From: Rhodococcus_G sp042754225
GTDB lineage: Bacteria; Actinomycetota; Actinomycetes; Mycobacteriales; Mycobacteriaceae
Length of the DNA: 25,673 bases
NCBI RefSeq assembly: GCF_042754225.1
Contig: NZ_JBHZAH010000071.1
Coordinates: forward strand, 1-25,673
Direction of reading: 5' to 3'
Shown here: piece by piece, positions 1 through 6,980 of the stretch
Position numbering within the stretch: the stretch's first letter is position 1
Layout: each line of letters opens with the position of its first letter
Notes under the pieces: generated by a model
The model's input: the letters and a program-made list of their open reading frames with translations, nothing else
Told to the model about the DNA's origin: nothing
Database searches by the model: none
Made by a program: the position numbers and the translations under genes

Positions 1-39
1 GGCGAGTACACGCCAACCGCGCACGGACGGGGCTGCCGC

Positions 40-1506
40 CTACCCCTTGGCGGCGGCGATCCCGGCCCGGCGACCGTAGAAGCTGCCGTCGCCCAACGAG
101 GTTCCCGACGCATAGCCACCCGCGCAGACTCCCGCGGTGCAGCGGCCGGCGGCGAAGAGCCCGGGGATCGGCTCGCCGGAGACGTGCAGCACCTCGGAGT
201 TGATCGTGGTCCGCAGGCCGCCGAGAGTGAAGCCGGCCGTGAAGTTGCGCAGGTCGAGCGCGGCGATCGGGGAGCCGATCGGCTTGCACCACTCGGACTT
301 CTTGCCCAGGACCGGATCCTCGCCCCGCTCGGCGTGCCGGTTGTAGACCTCCACCGTCGACACCAGCGTGCCCTCCGGCAGGCCCATGTCCGATTCGAGT
401 TCCTCGACGGTCTCGGCCACCCACTTGGGCTGGAACCGGAAGAACGGCGTCGAGCTGTCCGCCGCGCTGCCCTCCTCGTAGGCGGCCTCGCCGATGACGA
501 GATAGGCCTGGTTGTCGTTGCGCAGCAGCGTCTCCTGGCCGATCCGGCCCGGGTAGGTGTCCTCGTTGACGTACCGCTGACCGCGGGCGTTGACGAGGAT
601 GCCGCGGACCATGAGCTGAGGGTCGCCGAAGAACGCGACCTCGGTGGCGTCCATGTGCGCGAGGTCCGCGCCGATGGCCTGCGCCATCTGGATCGCCTTG
701 CCGTCGTGTTCCTCGATCGAGGCCCCGGGCTTGCCCATCAGGCGCGGCGCGAAGGCCTGCACCATCTCCTTGTTGTAGGCGAAGCTGCCGGTGGCAAGCA
801 CGACGCCGGTGCGGGCGCGAACGGCGATCTCCTTGCCGTACTGCTTGGCGACGATGCCGACGACGCGGTCGCCGTCCATGATCAGCCGCTGTACCCGCAT
901 GTCGTACTCGTGACGCACGCCGAGCTTCTCCGCGGTCTCGACCAGCGGCTTCATCAGCATGAAGCCGCCGCCCTTCTCCCCGGTGCGCTTGCCGGTCATC
1001 TGGGGGACGTGCCCACGCGGGGCGGGAGTCGCGACGGTGTTGAACGGGGCGGCGTTCTCGCCGCCGGAGTACATCAGGCCGTCGTCGAACGGGGTCTCCC
1101 AGCCGGGCTGGCCGTAGAAGCTCTCCTTGAACGGCACGCCGTTGTCGACGAGCCACTGGTAGTGCTCGACGCTCCCGTTGCAGTAGTCGGTGATCTTCTC
1201 CTCGTCCGCGCCGGGTCCGAGCGCCGCCATCATGAAGGCCTTCATGTTCTCGGGGGAGTCCTCGAACCCGAGAGTCTTCTGCAGCGGGGTGCCCCCGCCC
1301 AGGTAGATGAAGCCGCCGGCGAGGGCGGCCGCGCCACCCCATCCGCTGGTGCGCTCGAGTACCAGCACGTCCGCGCCGGCTCGGGCCGCCTCGATCGCGG
1401 CGCTGACGCCCGCGATGCCGTAGCCGGCGACGACCACGTCGGCCTCGTGATGCCAGGTCGGTACCTGGCCGACGGACAGGGGGCGGATAGGGTTGGCCTC
1501 GGCCAT
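40..1506 (-). CDS. FAD-dependent oxidoreductase of the KstD / fumarate reductase flavoprotein type
   Basis: 488-aa flavoprotein. An N-terminal Rossmann FAD site is visible (VVVAGYGIAG, with GYGIAG at about residues 28-33), followed by the acidic end of the second beta strand (VLVLER). The C-terminus carries the second FAD-contact motif of the FAD_binding_2 family (GLFAAGR ... GYASGTSLGDGSFYGRRAG). The family includes 3-ketosteroid dehydrogenases, fumarate reductases and related enzymes that desaturate or reduce carbons next to a carbonyl. The ATG at 1506 is chosen because AGAAGGACC lies just upstream and the Rossmann motif falls at the usual distance; the longer open frame upstream runs through the neighbouring gene. 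It is the last gene of the leftward arm, 56 bp after the CMD-like gene. A steroid substrate is inferred from the CYP51/Mce context; the exact reaction cannot be assigned. Confidence 0.85.
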   Translation of the reverse strand: MAEANPIRPLSVGQVPTWHHEADVVVAGYGIAGVSAAIEAARAGADVLVLERTSGWGGAAALAGGFIYLGGGTPLQKTLGFEDSPENMKAFMMAALGPGADEEKITDYCNGSVEHYQWLVDNGVPFKESFYGQPGWETPFDDGLMYSGGENAAPFNTVATPAPRGHVPQMTGKRTGEKGGGFMLMKPLVETAEKLGVRHEYDMRVQRLIMDGDRVVGIVAKQYGKEIAVRARTGVVLATGSFAYNKEMVQAFAPRLMGKPGASIEEHDGKAIQMAQAIGADLAHMDATEVAFFGDPQLMVRGILVNARGQRYVNEDTYPGRIGQETLLRNDNQAYLVIGEAAYEEGSAADSSTPFFRFQPKWVAETVEELESDMGLPEGTLVSTVEVYNRHAERGEDPVLGKKSEWCKPIGSPIAALDLRNFTAGFTLGGLRTTINSEVLHVSGEPIPGLFAAGRCTAGVCAGGYASGTSLGDGSFYGRRAGIAAAKG

Positions 1507-1562
1507 GAATCGGTCCTTCTTCTCGGGATTGTTGCCTTGAGTGCAGTATTTCGGTTTCGGCG

Positions 1563-1994
1563 TCAGCCGGTGGCCGAATCCGCGGACTCTGCCTCGGCCG
1601 CCTTCGCCGCGGCGCGGGCCGCCTTGCGGCGGTCGGCCTTGACGGCGATGAGGGCGTTGTTCAGCCCGGTGGCCAGCGGCCAGCCGACGTAGTGGCACAG
1701 GAAGATCGCGGCCTCCTCGCACTGCTGCTCGGTGAGTTCCTCGTTCTGCAGCGCGGCGCCCAGCTGGATCTTCGCGACGTCGCCCTGACCCTGCGCCGTG
1801 ATCGCACCCAGCAGCAGCAGTCGCCGGTCGCGCAGGCTCAGGCCCGGCCGCGTCCAGATGTCGGCGAAGAGGTGGTCTGCGGTGACGGCGAAGAAGTCAC
1901 CGGGGATGTCGGCGGGCATCTCCCAGCCGTACACCTTGTTCATCATCGCGACGCCGCGCGACCGGGCCTCGGTCGGTTCGTTCCGCTCGGTCAT
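1563..1994 (-). CDS. Carboxymuconolactone decarboxylase (CMD)-family protein
   Basis: 143-aa all-alpha protein with the CMD pattern: GLSLRDRRLLLLGAITAQGQ, then a helix with AALQNEELTEQQCEEAAIF, then HYVGWPLATGLNNAL. The AhpD-type CxxC redox pair is absent; the two cysteines (EQQC and FLC) are eight residues apart. It is therefore unlikely to be an alkylhydroperoxidase, and the His of true PcaC enzymes (usual context lHi.AAL) appears replaced by Gln (KIQLGAAL). The Ala/Lys-rich C-terminal tail is low complexity. Its ATG overlaps the TGA of the upstream dehydrogenase gene (ATGA), indicating translational coupling. Position and length match Rv0771 of the M. tuberculosis cyp51 neighbourhood, from memory. 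The reaction is unknown; a ring-opening or decarboxylation role is only a guess. Confidence 0.85.
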   Translation of the reverse strand: MTERNEPTEARSRGVAMMNKVYGWEMPADIPGDFFAVTADHLFADIWTRPGLSLRDRRLLLLGAITAQGQGDVAKIQLGAALQNEELTEQQCEEAAIFLCHYVGWPLATGLNNALIAVKADRRKAARAAAKAAEAESADSATG

Positions 1995-2890
1995 GTGTGC
2001 TCCTTCGTGAGTGATTCGGAGAGGGCGCCGCCGCCGACACCGAGGCCGGGGCCGAGGCTCGAGAGCGCACGGGTGGCCAGCGGTAGGTCGACGTCGAGTC
2101 GTTCGCCGAGGTCGAGGGCCAGGGACAGGTCCTTCTCGCCGAGGTTGCGGACGTGGCTCAGGATCGGGAACCAGCCGTCGCTCTCGGCGACCGGAGCCGT
2201 GGTCTCGCGCAGCATGATCGCCCCGGCCCCGCCGGTGATCGCGTCGGTGTGCCGCACCACCTTGCCGAGATCCCGGATGTCCAGGCCCGCCGCCTCCGCG
2301 AGGCGCTGAGCCTCGGTGGCCGCGGTGAACGAGATGAAGTGGAGCAGGTTGCGCGCCAGTTTCATCCGCGTTCCCGCGCCGACGTCGCCGGCGTGGATCA
2401 CCAGTTCCGCGAATCGGCCGAACGGTTCGCGCACCGCGGCGAACGCCTCGTCCGAACCCCCGACCATGACCGCGAGGCGGCCCTGCTGGGCGCCCGGCGC
2501 GCCGCCGCTGATCGGGGCGTCGATCAGGTGGACGCCCGCCTCCGCGCAGGTCCCGGCGAGTTCCACGGCGGTGACGTCCGAGATCGTCGAGTGCACCGCG
2601 ATCACGGTGCCCGCTCGTGCGGCGGACAGGATGCCGTCCGGGCCGGCGACGACGTCGCGCACCTGGGCGTCGTCGAGCACGGTCACCGAGATCACTGTGG
2701 CCTCGGCGGCGACGCCGGCGGGGGTGGCCGCGGTGCGTGCGCCGGCCGCGGAGAACGGTTCGGTGGCCGCGGCGCGGGCGTCGCAGACCACGAGGCCGCC
2801 GGGCCAGTCGAGCAGTCGCTTCGCCATCGGCGCGCCCATGTTGCCGAGCCCGATGTACCCGACCGTGACGTCGGTGGCGGCCGCGGTCAC
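1991..2890 (-). CDS. NAD(P)-dependent 3-hydroxyisobutyrate dehydrogenase-like oxidoreductase
   Basis: 299-aa beta-hydroxyacid dehydrogenase-family protein. The N-terminal dinucleotide site is GYIGLGNMGAPMAKRL (from about residue 11). The substrate segment contains DAPISGGAPGAQQG, close to the family signature D.PvSGG..gA..G, and the catalytic-lysine helix reads VGAGTRMKLARNLL. The start is GTG at 2890, which overlaps the TGA of the upstream SDR (GTGA); the Rossmann motif then begins about ten residues in, as is normal. The stop overlaps the CMD-like start (ATGA), so three consecutive genes are translationally coupled. The counterpart by order is Rv0770. The family oxidises short beta-hydroxy acids or reduces aldehydes and imines; the substrate here is unknown. 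Confidence 0.87.
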   Translation of the reverse strand: MTAAATDVTVGYIGLGNMGAPMAKRLLDWPGGLVVCDARAAATEPFSAAGARTAATPAGVAAEATVISVTVLDDAQVRDVVAGPDGILSAARAGTVIAVHSTISDVTAVELAGTCAEAGVHLIDAPISGGAPGAQQGRLAVMVGGSDEAFAAVREPFGRFAELVIHAGDVGAGTRMKLARNLLHFISFTAATEAQRLAEAAGLDIRDLGKVVRHTDAITGGAGAIMLRETTAPVAESDGWFPILSHVRNLGEKDLSLALDLGERLDVDLPLATRALSSLGPGLGVGGGALSESLTKEHT

Positions 2891-3636
2891 GAGCGGTAGA
2901 CCTGTCCGCCGTCGACGTTGAAGATCTGGCCGGTGACCCAGCCGGCCTCGTCGGAGAGCAGGAACAGGCACATGCCGACCAGGTCCTCGGTGGTTCCCAT
3001 GCGCTGCAGCGGAATTCGCTTGACCATGTCCTTGACGATGTTGCCGGGGGTGACGCTGCGGGTGGCCTCGGTGTCGATCGGGCCGGGCGCGATCGCGTTG
3101 ATGCGGATATTCGACCAGCCGAGTTCGGTGGCGAGCTGTTGGGTGAGGCTGTTGATCCCCGCCTTCGCCAGGCCGTAGTAGTTCGAGTACAGCCAGGCGG
3201 CGGTGGAGGACTGGTTCACGATGGAACCGCCGTTGGCGCGCATGTGCGGGACCACGGCCCGGCAGACCTGCAGCGCGCCGTCCATGTTCACGCTCATGAA
3301 CTTGCGGTAGTAGTCCCAGTCCACGGTGAGCAGCGAGTCGATCTTCATGCCGCCGTAGATGGCGGCATTGTTCACCAGGTGCTCGATACTGCCGAACTTC
3401 TCGATGGTGAAGGCGGCGAGCTCCTGCGTCGACGCGCCGTCCGCGACGTCGACCTCCTTGAACGCCGCGGATCCGCCGTCGGCGACGATCTGCTTGGCCA
3501 CGGTCTCGCCGAGTTCGCGGTTGAGGTCAGCCACCACCACGTTCGCCCCCTCGGTGGCCAGCGCGCGGGCATACGCCTCTCCGATGCCCTGTGCGGCGCC
3601 GGTCACGATGGCGGTGCGTCCGTCGAAACGTCCCAT
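2887..3636 (-). CDS. Short-chain dehydrogenase/reductase (SDR), Rv0769-like
   Basis: 249-aa classical SDR. The cofactor site is TGAAQGIG near the N-terminus, with VVVADLNRE after the second strand; the Asp suggests NAD(H) preference. The NNAA structural motif is present (LVNNAAIYGG). Catalytic residues are visible as the Ser of NQSSTAAW and the YGLAK pentad (YxxxK), followed by IRINAIAPGPIDT and the C-terminal VTGQIFNVDGG. The ATG at 3636 has AGCAGGAC just upstream. It lies 80 bp after the aldehyde dehydrogenase, with no hairpin in the gap, so both are probably on one transcript. Expected role: reversible alcohol/ketone oxidation, possibly on a steroid hydroxyl; substrate not determinable. 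Confidence 0.88.
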   Translation of the reverse strand: MGRFDGRTAIVTGAAQGIGEAYARALATEGANVVVADLNRELGETVAKQIVADGGSAAFKEVDVADGASTQELAAFTIEKFGSIEHLVNNAAIYGGMKIDSLLTVDWDYYRKFMSVNMDGALQVCRAVVPHMRANGGSIVNQSSTAAWLYSNYYGLAKAGINSLTQQLATELGWSNIRINAIAPGPIDTEATRSVTPGNIVKDMVKRIPLQRMGTTEDLVGMCLFLLSDEAGWVTGQIFNVDGGQVYRS

Positions 3637-3716
3637 GTGAAGTCCTGCTTTCCGTGTCGAGAGGTGCTGTGGTCGGGAACTGCCGGGGGCGGTGAAATAC
3701 GGTGCCGTGAGCCGAA

Positions 3717-5183
3717 TTACGCGGGACCGGCGACGAGTTTGGTTTCCAGGTACTCCTCGAAGCCGGCCACGCCCATCTCGCGGCCGATGCCCGACTGCTT
3801 GTATCCGCCGAAGGGTGCGTCGGCGGAGTACCAGACTCCGCCGTTGACGCTGAGCGTCCCGGTGCGAATGCCCGCCACCACAAGGTTCACCCGATCGGGG
3901 TCGGTGCCCCAGACCGCGCCCGAGAGGCCGTAGGGGGACTCGTTCGCGATCCGGATCGCGTCGTCGTCGCCGTCGTGCGGCAGGACGACCAGCACGGGGC
4001 CGAAGATCTCCTCCTGGGCGACGCGGGCCGAGTTGTCCAGTCCCGCGATCAGGGTGGGTTCGACGAAGTACCCGCGTTCGCGGTCCGCGGGTCGCCCACC
4101 GCCGGTGACGATGGTGCCGCCCTCCTCGACGGCGAGCTTCAGGTAGCCCTCCACGCGGTCGCGCTGGCGAGCGGAAATCACCGGCCCGCAGACGGTTCCG
4201 GGATTCGACGGGTCGCCGGCGCGGATGCCGGACATCGCCGCGGCGGTCGCGGCCACCGCCTCGTCGTACCGGGCGCGTGGCACCAGCAGCCGGGTGGTCA
4301 GCGCGCAGCCCTGGCCGGCGTGAACACACACCGAGAAGCCGGCGACGGAACTGGCGGCCGCCACATCCGCATCATCGAGCACCACGAAGGCCGACTTGCC
4401 GCCGAGTTCGAGGAACACCTTCTTCAGCGAGTCCGCGGCGGTGCGCATGACGGCCTTGCCGGTCGCGGTCGATCCGGTGAAGGAGATCAGGTCGACCCGC
4501 GGGTCGGCGGCGAGCTGAGCGCCGAGCCCGTGGTCGGTGGAGGTCACGATGTTGACGACGCCCGCGGGAATGTCGGTCTCCTCGGCGATGACCTGGCCGA
4601 CCACGGCCGCGCACCACGGGGTGTCGGGGGCGGGTTTGAGCACCACGGTGTTGCCCGCGGCGAGCGCGGGACCGAGCTTGGCGAAGTTGATCTGGTGTGG
4701 GAAGTTCCACGGGGTGATGGCCCCGACCACCCCGACCGCCTCCTTCAGGACGCGTCGAGCGGTGGGGATGCCCATCGGCGTCGCGTTCCCGAGATCGCTC
4801 TCCCAGGAATAGTTTTCGGCGAGATCCGCCCAGTAGCGAAGGTCCTCGATCGGACCCTCGAGCTGCGGACCCCTGGTCAGCATGGCGGGAGCCCCGACCT
4901 CGTCGATGGTGATCTCGCGCAGCTCCTCGATGTGGGACTGCAGCGCGTCGCAGAGTTGTCGCAGGCATCGGGCCCGGAACGCGGGGTCGCGGCTCCAGTC
5001 GGTCGAGTCGAAGGCGCGCCGTGCCGCCCCGATGGCGGCGTCCATGTCCGCGGCGGTGCCCTCGGCGGCGAGGCCGACGACCTCCTCGGTGGCCGGGTTG
5101 AGGACCTCGAAAGTTCCCCCGGAGCCCGGGATCAGCTTTCCGTCGACGAGCAGTGCCGAGCTGTCGGCAGGTCGAAGCGTCAT
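3717..5183 (-). CDS. aldA: NAD(P)+-dependent aldehyde dehydrogenase (AldA / Rv0768-like)
   Basis: 488-aa ALDH-superfamily enzyme of normal length. Visible signatures are TPWNFP (158-163, oxyanion Asn), VVLKPAPDTPW (cofactor-binding Lys), FTGSTATGK, the general-base Glu in LELGGKS (about E259), the nucleophile Cys in AGQGC (about C293) and EEIFGPVLVV. It oxidises an aldehyde to a carboxylic acid. The ATG at 5183 is supported by a strong Shine-Dalgarno (AAAGGGAGGG) and by a well-formed promoter upstream (5218-5246), which predicts a leader of about 28 nt. It is first in the leftward arm and carries the putative TetR operator. Position and length match Rv0768 (aldA), from memory. A plausible substrate is an aldehyde made by one of the P450s across the control region; this is inference. 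Confidence 0.92.
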   Translation of the reverse strand: MTLRPADSSALLVDGKLIPGSGGTFEVLNPATEEVVGLAAEGTAADMDAAIGAARRAFDSTDWSRDPAFRARCLRQLCDALQSHIEELREITIDEVGAPAMLTRGPQLEGPIEDLRYWADLAENYSWESDLGNATPMGIPTARRVLKEAVGVVGAITPWNFPHQINFAKLGPALAAGNTVVLKPAPDTPWCAAVVGQVIAEETDIPAGVVNIVTSTDHGLGAQLAADPRVDLISFTGSTATGKAVMRTAADSLKKVFLELGGKSAFVVLDDADVAAASSVAGFSVCVHAGQGCALTTRLLVPRARYDEAVAATAAAMSGIRAGDPSNPGTVCGPVISARQRDRVEGYLKLAVEEGGTIVTGGGRPADRERGYFVEPTLIAGLDNSARVAQEEIFGPVLVVLPHDGDDDAIRIANESPYGLSGAVWGTDPDRVNLVVAGIRTGTLSVNGGVWYSADAPFGGYKQSGIGREMGVAGFEEYLETKLVAGPA

Positions 5184-5201
5184 TGCGCGAACCCTCCCTT
5201 T

Positions 5202-5219
5202 CTGGACAGGTGTCTGGAC
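5202..5219 (-). promoter_or_regulatory. Putative TetR operator at the aldehyde dehydrogenase promoter
   Basis: On the minus strand the element reads GTCCAGACACCTGTCCAG. It is an imperfect inverted repeat around GACA-NN-TGTC (5 of 7 arm positions match). It differs from the element at 6395-6412 at only two central positions. It begins inside the last two bases of the -10 box and covers the predicted transcription start, a classic repressor position. Binding is not shown by sequence alone. Confidence 0.75.
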
Positions 5220-5246
5220 TATAGTTCGAACAAATGTCGCACGCAA
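5218..5246 (-). promoter_or_regulatory. Promoter of the leftward (aldehyde dehydrogenase) arm
   Basis: The minus strand shows TTGCGT (5246-5241), a 17-bp spacer and TATAGT (5223-5218), close to the sigma-70/SigA consensus. The start of transcription is expected near 5211, giving a short leader that contains the Shine-Dalgarno of the 5183 start. The palindrome GTTCGAAC lies inside the spacer. Confidence 0.7.
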
Positions 5247-5281
5247 TGGGTGTCGGGCATAAGCGATTTCGAATTCGGGTA

Positions 5282-5311
5282 TCGACAAACGAAGGAATCC
5301 GTGTCTAGTCT
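5282..5311 (+). promoter_or_regulatory. Candidate promoter of the mycofactocin-type SDR gene
   Basis: TCGACA (5282-5287), an 18-bp spacer and TAGTCT (5306-5311) form a tolerable SigA-type promoter on the plus strand, leaving a leader of about 137 nt before the ATG at 5455. No full copy of the 18-bp operator lies here, so this gene may be controlled separately. The rest of 5312-5440 shows no clear structure. Weak evidence, from hexamers alone. Confidence 0.3.
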
Positions 5312-5454
5312 TCGTCACACCGCCGCGTCGCCCGGCCGCCAGTGCCGGGACAGTCGTCGCCGCTCGCGAGCCTCTCCGTTCGCGATGTCCGGCAGGCGTG
5401 GTGCAGCGCGCCCGTTCACGGATCCCCGTTCGTTCGATCAGAGGGAGAAATGCA

Positions 5455-6312
5455 ATGAACCGAGTTGCCGGCAAGGTCGCCTTCGTCACGGGTGCGGCCA
5501 GGGGGCAGGGCCGCAGTCACGCGGTTCGCCTGGCCGAAGAGGGTGCCGACGTCATCGCGTTCGACATCTGCACCGACATTGGAAGCAACGAGTACCCACT
5601 CGCGAGCGAGGCCGATCTCGCGGACACCGCGAAGCTGGTGGAGAAGACCGGGCGCACGGTGGTCGCCGCGAAGGTCGACGTCCGCGACCGCGCCGCGATG
5701 GAGGCGGAACTGGCCGATGCGGTCGCTCAGCTCGGCGGCCTCGACATCGTCGTCGCAAATGCCGGAATCTGCCCGTTGGGCAACCACATTCCCAACATGG
5801 GCTTCGTCGATGCCTTCGACGTGGACTTCGTCGGCGTCGTGAACACCGTGCACGCGGCAATGCCGCATCTCGGGGCGGGCGCCTCGATCATCGCGATCGG
5901 GTCGGTCGCGGGCCTGGTGCCGCAGACCGGATTCAACGGTCAGCAGGCCCTGCAGGGTCCGGGTGGGGACGGGTACGGGCTGGCCAAGAAGATGATCCAG
6001 ACGTACACGAGCTCGCTCGCGCTGACCCTCGGGCCGAGTTCGATCCGGGTCAACGCGATCCACCCGACCAATTGCAACACCGACATGCTGCAGAGTCCGC
6101 CGATGTACAGGACCTTCCGGCCGGACCTCGCGAATCCCACGGCCGAGGACGCCGCGGTGACCTTCCCGTTCATGCAGGCCATGCCGATTCCCTGGGTCGA
6201 GCCCGAGGACATCTCGCACGCGGTGCTCTATCTCGCGTCGGACGAGTCGCGCTACGTGACGGGCCAGCAGCTGCGCGTCGACGGTGGCGCAGGCATGAAG
6301 ATCGGCCTCTAG
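5455..6312 (+). CDS. Mycofactocin-coupled short-chain dehydrogenase (carveol dehydrogenase-like SDR)
   Basis: 285-aa SDR. The N-terminus GKVAFVTGAARGQGRSHAVRLAEEGADVIAFDIC is characteristic of the SDR subfamily that depends on the redox peptide mycofactocin and keeps its nicotinamide bound. An insert relative to classical SDRs follows the second strand (about residues 40-65), as in that subfamily. The catalytic Ser lies in AIGSVAG and YGLAK supplies Tyr and Lys; RVNAIHPTNCNTDML and VTGQQLRVDGG complete the fold. The start has AGGGAG about eight bases upstream. It sits between the aldehyde dehydrogenase and tetR, which as I recall are directly divergent in M. tuberculosis, so it looks inserted. 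Likely role: oxidation of a secondary alcohol with electrons passed to mycofactocin. No mycofactocin biosynthesis gene is in the window. Confidence 0.85.
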   Translation: MNRVAGKVAFVTGAARGQGRSHAVRLAEEGADVIAFDICTDIGSNEYPLASEADLADTAKLVEKTGRTVVAAKVDVRDRAAMEAELADAVAQLGGLDIVVANAGICPLGNHIPNMGFVDAFDVDFVGVVNTVHAAMPHLGAGASIIAIGSVAGLVPQTGFNGQQALQGPGGDGYGLAKKMIQTYTSSLALTLGPSSIRVNAIHPTNCNTDMLQSPPMYRTFRPDLANPTAEDAAVTFPFMQAMPIPWVEPEDISHAVLYLASDESRYVTGQQLRVDGGAGMKIGL

Positions 6313-6367
6313 GTCCAGGGCCAGCGGATATGACCGAATCGATCGGCGCGCCACGCCTCGGCGACCG

Positions 6368-6396
6368 TTGCTCTGGACATGAGCCCGTAGTAGCGT
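6368..6396 (+). promoter_or_regulatory. Promoter of the tetR-cyp-mce transcript
   Basis: TTGCTC (6368-6373), a 17-bp spacer and TAGCGT (6391-6396) match the spacing of the aldehyde dehydrogenase promoter exactly. The expected start of transcription is about 6403-6405, at or next to a GTG in the tetR frame, so the message may be leaderless. An extra half-site CTGGACA (6373-6379) lies in the spacer. Confidence 0.55.
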
Positions 6397-6412
6397 CCAG
6401 ACATGTGTCCAG
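6395..6412 (+). promoter_or_regulatory. Putative TetR operator at its own promoter
   Basis: The plus strand reads GTCCAGACATGTGTCCAG, identical at 16 of 18 positions to the minus-strand element 5219-5202, in the same orientation relative to transcription. It overlaps the -10 box by the same two bases as the other copy. It also covers the proposed GTG start codon. This points to autoregulation by the adjacent TetR protein (inference). Confidence 0.72.
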
Positions 6413-6980
6413 TCGGAGTTTCGAGTCCACCCGACGGCGGCTGACCGAGAAGCAGGCCGAGACGGTCGATCGGTTGACGCATGCCGGCGTCGAGGTGCTG
6501 CGCGAGCAGGAGTTCGCCGGGCTCACGGTGCGCGCGGTGGCCGCGCGCGCCGGGGTCGGGCCCGCCACGGCCTACACCTACTTCTCGTCGAAGGAGCATC
6601 TCGTCGCGGAGGTGTTCTGGCGTCGACTGCAGGGGTCGCCGGTCACCGGCGGTGCCGGACTCGACCGGACCGCTCGGGTGCTGGCGGTGCTGCGCAACAT
6701 CGCGCTGCTGATCGCGGACGAGCCGGAGGTCTCCGCCGCGGTGACGAGTGCACTGCTCGGCACCGACCCGGACGTGGAGCATCTCCGCGGCCGGATCGGA
6801 GCCGAGATCCACGGGCGCCTCGCCGCGGCGCTCGGGCCGGGCAGCGACCCCGACACCATCGAGACTCTCGAACTGCTTTATGCCGGAGCGCTTCTGCGGG
6901 CCGGCATGGGGTACGGCACCTACGCGCACATTGCCGGCCGCCTGGAGGCGTCCGCGAGAATGATCCTGGAGCAACGATGA
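6405..6980 (+). CDS. TetR-family transcriptional regulator (Rv0767c-like)
   Basis: 191-aa regulator from GTG 6405. The N-terminal helix-turn-helix is clear: FAGLTVRAVAARAGVGPATAYTYFSSKEHLVAEVF (about residues 37-71). The C-terminal all-helical half would bind ligand and dimerise. Start choice: an in-frame ATG at 6330 would give 216 aa, but it has no good Shine-Dalgarno and would place the promoter and 18-bp operator inside the coding region; GTG 6405 falls where transcription should begin. Its stop overlaps the P450 start (ATGA). From the paired operators it probably represses both itself with the downstream genes and the divergent aldehyde dehydrogenase arm. The inducer is unknown; a sterol-derived acid or CoA ester is plausible from context only. 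Confidence 0.8.
   Translation: MSSRSFESTRRRLTEKQAETVDRLTHAGVEVLREQEFAGLTVRAVAARAGVGPATAYTYFSSKEHLVAEVFWRRLQGSPVTGGAGLDRTARVLAVLRNIALLIADEPEVSAAVTSALLGTDPDVEHLRGRIGAEIHGRLAAALGPGSDPDTIETLELLYAGALLRAGMGYGTYAHIAGRLEASARMILEQR

Noticed and set aside
184..1692. A 502-aa plus-strand open frame opposite the FAD enzyme
   Set aside because: It is the antisense shadow of a high-GC gene: Arg/His/Val/Asp-rich composition, no domain, no Shine-Dalgarno, while the minus-strand frame carries clear FAD motifs.
1563..1994. CMD-like protein as an AhpD alkylhydroperoxidase
   Set aside because: The CxxC redox pair that AhpD enzymes need is absent.
5224..5231. Palindrome GTTCGAAC in the aldehyde dehydrogenase promoter spacer as a KstR-type site
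   Set aside because: The KstR motif has AAC and GTT half-sites in the opposite order and is longer; this eight-base palindrome alone is not enough.
5302..5310. TGTCTAGTC as a third copy of the operator
   Set aside because: It matches only one half-site at 7 of 9 positions and has no second arm, so it is not supported as an operator.
3975..6404. Very long plus-strand open frame (up to 1001 aa) running into tetR
   Set aside because: It covers the antisense of the aldehyde dehydrogenase, the divergent promoters and an out-of-frame reading of the mycofactocin SDR; only the part from 6405 encodes a recognisable protein.
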